9,904 bases of DNA from contig JABIUH010000293.1 in NCBI GenBank assembly GCA_018701055.1, positions 1 through 9,904 of the forward strand. Reading direction: 5' to 3'. Below the pieces are notes generated by a model. The model had not been told where the DNA came from, searched no databases, and was given only the letters and a program-made list of their open reading frames with translations. The position numbers and the translations under genes are program-made. Source of the DNA: Woeseia sp. (GTDB taxonomy: Bacteria > Pseudomonadota > Gammaproteobacteria > Steroidobacterales > Woeseiaceae). Of the stretch, positions 5,707 through 9,904 are shown piece after piece. Position 1 is the first letter of the stretch. Each line of letters opens with the position of its first letter.

Positions 5707-6507
5707 TTAGCTAGCAGGCTTCCTAAGCTTTAATAAGAAGCGGTCGGTCTTGCCGCGAATGCCTTCGTCAAAAACCATAAGCGTATGGTCGTCGCCACTG
5801 TTGCTCAACAGACTGCTATCGCCTTCAATTAGGAATCCAGCTGCCAGCGCCAGTTCGATGGCAAGCGACTTTTCGATTCGGTGCAGGGCATTGTTGTCCG
5901 CTCCGGCATTGCCGTTATGATCAATGATTCCGAGTACGCCGCCGGGTTTCAAAACGGCGTAGGTTGACGACAGCATTTCTGCTGCTGCTTCTGGTGACTG
6001 TAAATAGTACGCATCGTGAATATTCAATGCCGAAATGGCCGCGTCATATTGCGCGCCGGACGCGCCTAGCTCGGCCCAAGACGAGTCAACTCGAGTGACA
6101 TTCGTGAGTCGAGCGCCAATTCTCTTATCCAGCGCGATGCCATTCGCTCCGTCGCGAAAGGCCAGGATGAATGGCGGGTTTTGCGCTGCCACGCTGCCGT
6201 CTGCACCGACGGTAAGGCTGAGTACCTCGGAATACCAGCCACCTGCAGCCATCAAGTCGACTAGATCCATGCCAGTTTCGATACCTAAGAAGTCGAGTAC
6301 TTCACTGGGCTTTCTACTTGCGTCTCTTGCACGGTCTTCCTCAGAGCGCGTATCGCTCGAAAGAATCGCGGTAAGGTCTTGTTCCATTTCCGCGGCTGCT
6401 TCCATCGCGGGTTCTGCGGAAACAGGCGCCTCTGGCTCAGACTGGCTGCACGCACCAATCAAAAACGCTGCCGAAACACTGAGAATCATTTGTCTACCTA
6501 GCTGCAT
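5707..6507 (-). CDS. Lipoprotein class I SAM-methyltransferase-like protein (COG4798 type)
   Basis: The product has 266 residues from the ATG at 6507, with a GGAG Shine-Dalgarno (6515-6518) seven bases away. The frame stays open upstream to 6960, but that extension is antisense to the GFA gene and is not protein-like. Residues 1-20 form a lipoprotein signal, ending in lipobox IGAC with the lipidated Cys at C20; a Glu/Ala/Pro-rich linker (21-45) follows. The methyltransferase core starts near 55: GMDLVDLMAAGGWYSEVL (79-96) occupies SAM motif I, then AAQNPP, ISALNIHDAYY and a KPGGVLGIIDH strand. The C-terminal DDHT and IRGKTDRFLLKLRKP blocks are, to my memory, characteristic of the predicted methyltransferases in COG4798. 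Motif I reads MAAGG instead of the usual GxGxG. A lipid anchor would place the domain outside the cytoplasm, where SAM is not expected, so activity and substrate are open. The EamA gene follows by 47 bases. Confidence 0.85.
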   Translation of the reverse strand: MQLGRQMILSVSAAFLIGACSQSEPEAPVSAEPAMEAAAEMEQDLTAILSSDTRSEEDRARDASRKPSEVLDFLGIETGMDLVDLMAAGGWYSEVLSLTVGADGSVAAQNPPFILAFRDGANGIALDKRIGARLTNVTRVDSSWAELGASGAQYDAAISALNIHDAYYLQSPEAAAEMLSSTYAVLKPGGVLGIIDHNGNAGADNNALHRIEKSLAIELALAAGFLIEGDSSLLSNSGDDHTLMVFDEGIRGKTDRFLLKLRKPAS

Positions 6508-6549
6508 CGATTGTCTCCGAAATTTATCGACGTAAGAAATTATCCAGCT

Positions 6550-6578
6550 AGAATACCGAGTAATGCGTGCCGCAACAA
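6550..6578 (-). promoter_or_regulatory. Possible promoter for the lipoprotein methyltransferase gene
   Basis: On the minus strand TTGTTG (6578-6573) and TATTCT (6555-6550) are separated by 17 bases, matching three and four of six consensus positions. It lies in the 94-base gap after the GFA gene. The match is weak, and read-through from the GFA gene is an alternative. Confidence 0.28.
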
Positions 6579-6601
6579 TACGGTGTGACGTGGAGCTTCC
6601 T

Positions 6602-7021
6602 CTAGGTCTGCTCTGGATACTCTGACCAACTTGGAATGTCGCCAGCATCGCACGACCAATCGGCGCGCGAGTTCCAAAAAATTCGCGCCGTCGGTGCCAA
6701 TGGAGGATCGCCATCGATAGAGCCGGCAGGAATGACGGCAATCTTTGCGTTCGGCGCCATTCTTGGCATTGGGCTACCGCAATTGGTGCAGAAGCAGGTT
6801 CGAAAGCGTTCCGCATCGGGCACTTTGTAGCCGCCCAGGCTGTCTTCACCCGCGAGCCATTCGCCTGCTTCTGGAATTGCGATGATGTTACTGGCGTGAC
6901 CGGTTCCGTTCGATTTTCGACATCGCTCACAATGGCAATGAAAAAAATTGATCGGATCACAGATTATTTTGTATTTGACGGTGCCGCACAAACAGCTACC
7001 GCGAATTTCTGTGGACGACAT
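6602..7021 (-). CDS. GFA/CENP-V-domain zinc protein (glutathione-dependent formaldehyde-activating family)
   Basis: The product has 139 residues from the ATG at 7021, preceded at seven bases by a strong GAGGAG (7029-7034); a TTG fifteen bases upstream in frame is less likely. The whole protein is one GFA domain. Expected zinc ligands are all present: C10 and C12 in GSCLCG with C78 and C81 in CFCTNCGSP for the structural site, and C29, C31 and C34 in HCHCERCRK for the second site. C76 is an additional Cys. The founding member, Gfa of Paracoccus, was described as joining formaldehyde and glutathione, but most GFA-domain proteins have no assigned substrate and glutathione dependence cannot be assumed. 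It is the first gene of the minus-strand series, is divergent from the diguanylate cyclase gene, and has a promoter-like and hairpin-bearing leader. Confidence 0.9.
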   Translation of the reverse strand: MSSTEIRGSCLCGTVKYKIICDPINFFHCHCERCRKSNGTGHASNIIAIPEAGEWLAGEDSLGGYKVPDAERFRTCFCTNCGSPMPRMAPNAKIAVIPAGSIDGDPPLAPTARIFWNSRADWSCDAGDIPSWSEYPEQT

Positions 7022-7029
7022 ATAGCGAC

Positions 7030-7049
7030 TCCTCAACAGTGGTTGAGGA
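7030..7049 (-). promoter_or_regulatory. Leader hairpin covering the Shine-Dalgarno of the GFA gene
   Basis: TCCTCAAC (7030-7037) and GTTGAGGA (7042-7049) form a perfect 8-bp stem with a 4-base loop. In the minus-strand mRNA the 3' arm contains GAGGA of the GAGGAG Shine-Dalgarno (7029-7034), seven bases before the start codon. Folding would hide the ribosome site. The same dyad could also be a DNA operator. Confidence 0.6.
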
Positions 7050-7073
7050 ATGGTAACTCAGACGGACACCGAT

Positions 7074-7079
7074 ATTATA
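7074..7079 (-). promoter_or_regulatory. Perfect TATAAT -10 box facing the GFA gene
   Basis: The minus strand reads TATAAT exactly at 7079-7074. Transcription would begin near 7067 and give a leader of about 46 bases containing the hairpin. At 17-base spacing the -35 position (7102-7097) reads TTAGAT, a poor match, as expected for an activator-dependent or regulated promoter. Confidence 0.5.
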
Positions 7080-7086
7080 GGCGCGC

Positions 7087-7100
7087 AGATAGCGCTATCT
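7087..7100. promoter_or_regulatory. Perfect 14-bp palindrome, candidate operator
   Basis: AGATAGCGCTATCT reads the same on both strands without a spacer. It lies 7 bases upstream of the minus-strand TATAAT box, inside the region where a -35 element and spacer would be. That position suits a repressor or MerR-like regulator controlling the GFA gene. The regulator is not encoded in this window. Confidence 0.55.
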
Positions 7101-7212
7101 AAGGTGAAATGTCGTCCCAGGTTGTGTCTTCTGTGGTATCTGGCATGCCGTCACCGTCGATATTCGCCTAGCCATAGCGCGATTGTTGGAGTATGTGAAA
7201 GGATAGGCAGTT

Positions 7213-8554
7213 ATGCTTCGCCAGGACCTGCAGAATTTCTATCCGATGAACAAAGATCAATCCGCTAACCCGCCATCTGAAATAAAACCGCTGAACCGTG
7301 TGGTGGTCTTCTATTTGGCAATGTTGTTTGGTGCGGGTGCTCTATCGCTGTATATAACGCTTTCAAACTATGGTGCGTTGAACGGCGACTACGGATGGGG
7401 CAGCGCTTTTTTCTTCCTGATCCTTGCGCTGTTTACGATCACCATGGTTACGCAAGGCCCGGTTTTGGACACGTATCCTTTGATCGAGTTGCGCAAATTT
7501 CCTGCATTCTTGTGCTCGGGCCCGTCGACGCCGCCTGGATCAATGGGCTGGCTTCACTCATCTATCCCTGGCATCGAATTTGGAAAGGCGTCCCTCTGCG
7601 GGATGTGATCGTCGCGTCATTGCACAACGCCGGCATGATGGTGATTGTCATTCTGAGCTGCGGCACGCTTTACGCTTACTTAGGTGGCCCGATCCCTCTG
7701 GCAACCCTGGATATTCGTATTGGTGGGCTACTGCTGTTGCTAATGCTGAGTACGCAGGGATTGAATGACAGTCTGATGGCACTAATGATGCGGCTATCGG
7801 GCAAAAGTCCATCGAGATTATTGAACGTATTTTCAATTGGCGTCGAACTTGCGTCTGTGCCATTGGCGATACTGATTGCGATTGTTTTTGTGCGACTCGA
7901 AATGCCCATTACGATGTTACTCGTTTTAGCAATGGGCCTTGGCATGATGGTGCTTAAACGATTTGCTGAAATGCGGATTAAGCTCGAAGCGCTCGTCGAC
8001 GAGAGAACAGAAGAGTTACGTGTGAAGTCACTGGAACTCGAACGTCAGGCAACGCATGATGCGCTGACCGGTCTATTCAATCGGCGCTACGCGGACAACT
8101 ATCTGCATAAAGAAATAGAGAGATCGAAACGAAACGATCGACCCTGCACAATCGCATTAGCCGATATTGATCACTTCAAACAAATCAATGACCAGTACTC
8201 ACACGCAGTTGGCGATAAAGTTCTCTGTCGTATTGCCGAGATATTTGTCGATCGTTGCTGGAAAACGGATGTCGTCGCGGCTACGGTGGTGAAGAATTCT
8301 TGCTGTGTTTTCCCGATACAGACGCAGTATTCGCCGAACAAATTTGCTCGCAGATAAGAATCACAATTGAGAAAGAGGACTGGTCCATGATTGCGACGGG
8401 TATCAAAACCACAGTGAGCTTCGGTATTGCCGAAGTTGGGATGGACTCGCGTCGAACCGGCGTTCTAAGCGATGCCGACTTACGCCTATATCAAGCAAAG
8501 AACAAAGGCAGGAATTGTGTTGTTGGATTACAGCGAAAAAGCGGCGCCGACTAG
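7213..8554 (+). pseudogene. Membrane GGDEF diguanylate cyclase gene with two single-base frameshifts
   Basis: One protein is spread over three frames: 7213 to about 7512, about 7513 to 8279, and about 8280 to the TAG at 8552-8554. Each junction needs one added base. A G after 7512 gives FPAFLVLGPVDAAW; a C after 8279 gives VVARYGGEEF. The repaired product would have 447 residues. Its N-terminal part (about 25-255) has several hydrophobic helices and no sensor domain I recognise. A short coiled coil (KLEALVDERTEELRVKSLEL) leads to a GGDEF domain from D283 (DALTGLFNRR), with metal-binding ADIDHFKQIND, GGEEF at 359-363 and the terminal LRLYQAKNKGRN. The inhibitory RxxD site reads WKTD, so product inhibition at the I-site is probably absent. 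The start ATG has AAAGGA nine bases before it. If real, the lesions remove the catalytic half; everything between is well conserved, so recent loss or assembly error is likely. It converges on the acetolactate synthase gene with a 14-base gap. Confidence 0.85.
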
Positions 8555-8568
8555 ACGGTAACGCGCGG

Positions 8569-9904
8569 CTAAAACATCTCACTTGGACCAGGCTGCTCAT
8601 CATCGGGTAGATCCCGCGACACAATAAAGTCGCCAGTGATCATCTTGCTATAACTCAAGCCCGGGCCAACCATTGGATAAACCCCAGCGTCCGGATCGAT
8701 AATGACTTCCAGAAACGCAGGGCCAGAGTAATTGATAAATTCCGCGATGACCTTTGCAAGGTCTTCTTTGCGGTCTAGACGCTTTGCAAACTTAAAACCA
8801 TCGGCTTCCGCTGTTTTAACGAAATCCTTGTTGTGCAGCGATTTATCACTACCCGACATCCGGCCTTGGTAGAACAGCTTCTGCCACTGACGAACCATGC
8901 CGTCGCCATAGTTATTGAATACCAATACTTTGACGGGGAGTCCGTAGGTCGTCGCTGTCTCCAACTCGCCAATGTTCATTCGCATGCTGCCATCGCCATC
9001 AATGTCGATAACGAGTCGATCGGGGTTTGCAAATTGCGCGCCAATTGCCGCCGGCAATCCAAAGCCCATTGTTCCCATGCTACCGGACGTGAGCCACAGT
9101 CGCGGTTCGCGAAAATCGAAGTATTGCGCGGCCCACATTTGGTGTTGACCAACGCCAGTGGAAATTATCGCTTTGCCACCCGCCAATCGATTGAGTTCTT
9201 CAATAACTGCATAGGGCTGGATAAGTTCGCTTTCACGATCGTAGTTCAGGCAGTGCTTTTCTTTTAACGCGGAAATTTCGTCATGCCAAGTGCTGCAGTC
9301 GCTCACAAACTTTGTGCGCTTGCCGTATGCGAGGAGATCGTGGAGATCGCGAGATAAAACGCCGACTTGATGCCAGTCGACTCGCTTTACTTTGCCAATT
9401 TCCGATACGTCGACGTCGAAGTGCGCGATGTGCTTAGCATTAGGCGCGAAATTTTCTGGGTCACCCGCAACGCGATCGTCGAACCGGGCCCCGATAGCGA
9501 TCAGAAAATCACAATCCTCCACTGCATAGTTGGCCGAGGCAGTGCCGTGCATACCCAGCATGTGTAGCGACAATGGGTGTTTGGTATCGCTGGCGCCCAG
9601 TGCCATTAATGTAGTTACGACCGGAATGCCGTACTCGCTCGCGAAGTGACGCATGGGTTTCGTCGCGTTGCCGTTAATGACCCCACCGCCCGCGTAGATC
9701 AGAGGTCTTTCGGATTCCGCCAGCATCGCAAAAAGTCTGGCGCAAGCGTCGTCGCTAATGTGGTTGTCGAGAACGTCCTGTAAGCGGTTACGGTAACCCT
9801 GCAAGGGCAGAACACCGCTGCCGACGAAGTCGCCGACCCAGTTCTGCACATCTTTTGGAATATCGACGACTACCGGACCCGGTCTTCCAGTGCGCGCAAC
9901 GTCA
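8569..9904 (-). CDS. ilvB: Acetolactate synthase large subunit, C-terminal part (start beyond window)
   Basis: The frame runs from the TAG at 8571-8569 to the window edge, about 444 residues of a family usually 550-600 long. The visible part begins in the first domain's end (TGRPGPVVVDIPKDV), so the GTG at 9849 is internal. The central domain shows YAGGGV, LGMHGTASANYAV and GARFDDRV (about 9467-9490), the FAD-binding region. The TPP domain has the GDGS motif (8997-8986) and closing NN (8916-8911), followed by GMVRQWQKLFYQGR with the Trp that lines the herbicide site in characterised enzymes. The enzyme condenses pyruvate with pyruvate or 2-oxobutyrate in valine, leucine and isoleucine synthesis. 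The segment after NN reads YGDGMV where E. coli IlvI has RYLGMV; this looks like a clade trait and not damage. No small regulatory subunit gene (ilvN/ilvH) follows: the next gene downstream is convergent. No clear terminator is visible in the 14-base gap. Confidence 0.93.
   Translation of the reverse strand, partial: DVARTGRPGPVVVDIPKDVQNWVGDFVGSGVLPLQGYRNRLQDVLDNHISDDACARLFAMLAESERPLIYAGGGVINGNATKPMRHFASEYGIPVVTTLMALGASDTKHPLSLHMLGMHGTASANYAVEDCDFLIAIGARFDDRVAGDPENFAPNAKHIAHFDVDVSEIGKVKRVDWHQVGVLSRDLHDLLAYGKRTKFVSDCSTWHDEISALKEKHCLNYDRESELIQPYAVIEELNRLAGGKAIISTGVGQHQMWAAQYFDFREPRLWLTSGSMGTMGFGLPAAIGAQFANPDRLVIDIDGDGSMRMNIGELETATTYGLPVKVLVFNNYGDGMVRQWQKLFYQGRMSGSDKSLHNKDFVKTAEADGFKFAKRLDRKEDLAKVIAEFINYSGPAFLEVIIDPDAGVYPMVGPGLSYSKMITGDFIVSRDLPDDEQPGPSEMF

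Larger units (their letters stand above)
7022..7212. other. Divergent regulatory region between the GFA and diguanylate cyclase genes
   Basis: These 191 bases separate two divergent starts. The GFA-proximal half carries the hairpin, -10 box and palindrome listed separately. The half near the diguanylate cyclase gene (about 7101-7197) shows no confident -35/-10 pair. A Shine-Dalgarno AAAGGA at 7198-7203 fits the ATG at 7213. Confidence 0.6.

Noticed and set aside
6508..6960. A 151-residue N-terminal extension of the methyltransferase frame
   Set aside because: It lies antisense across the GFA gene and has no family-like sequence. The ATG at 6507 has a proper Shine-Dalgarno and starts a lipoprotein signal.
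7505..8290. Programmed frameshifting in the diguanylate cyclase gene
   Set aside because: No slippery heptamer or following structure is visible at either junction, and two separate events in one gene would be needed; mutation or sequence error is simpler.
1..9904. CRISPR arrays, tRNA genes, insertion sequences, prophage or att sites
   Set aside because: Reading both strands I saw no regularly spaced repeats, tRNA-like T-arm or cloverleaf signatures, transposase or integrase motifs, or paired terminal repeats.

Overview
The window is a gene-dense stretch of bacterial chromosome of moderate GC. Family make-up suggests a marine or otherwise aquatic gammaproteobacterium: a PdsO-like OmpA-family protein, a PhhB-type pterin dehydratase, a signal-peptide-bearing COG4798-type methyltransferase and a GFA-domain protein. 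This placement is inference from gene content, since there is no rRNA or other phylogenetic marker here. I see no tRNA, rRNA, CRISPR array, transposase, integrase or phage gene.

Layout. Positions 1-1546 (+) carry two almost touching von Willebrand A (VWA) genes; the first is cut by the window edge. The second has a single N-terminal membrane helix with an acidic residue, reminiscent of the ExbD/TolR/MotB anchor. Positions 1700-2422 (+) encode an exported glycine-zipper, coiled-coil, OmpA-domain protein, followed by a good rho-independent terminator. Positions 2551-3868 (+) hold a TTG-started pterin-4a-carbinolamine dehydratase gene overlapping by 8 bp a PLP-dependent threonine/serine dehydratase-family gene. 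Positions 7021-3873 (-) carry four genes in one direction: a GFA-domain zinc protein, a lipoprotein methyltransferase, an EamA/DMT transporter and an orphan ParA-type ATPase. Positions 7213-8554 (+) hold a membrane diguanylate cyclase gene broken by two single-base frameshifts. Positions 9904-8569 (-) are the C-terminal three quarters or so of an acetolactate synthase large subunit.

How the parts fit. The VWA pair looks like part of an envelope complex whose other members lie upstream. The pterin dehydratase and PLP enzyme are very likely co-translated. The most structured non-coding DNA is the divergent region 7022-7212. It has a perfect TATAAT box facing the GFA gene, a perfect 14-bp palindrome in the spacer upstream of that box, and an 8-bp-stem hairpin in the presumed leader that buries the Shine-Dalgarno of the GFA gene. 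The diguanylate cyclase has two lesions, and adding one base at each restores a textbook protein. It is therefore either a very young pseudogene or an assembly error.

No gap between genes exceeds 300 bases; the notable gaps are described as features.
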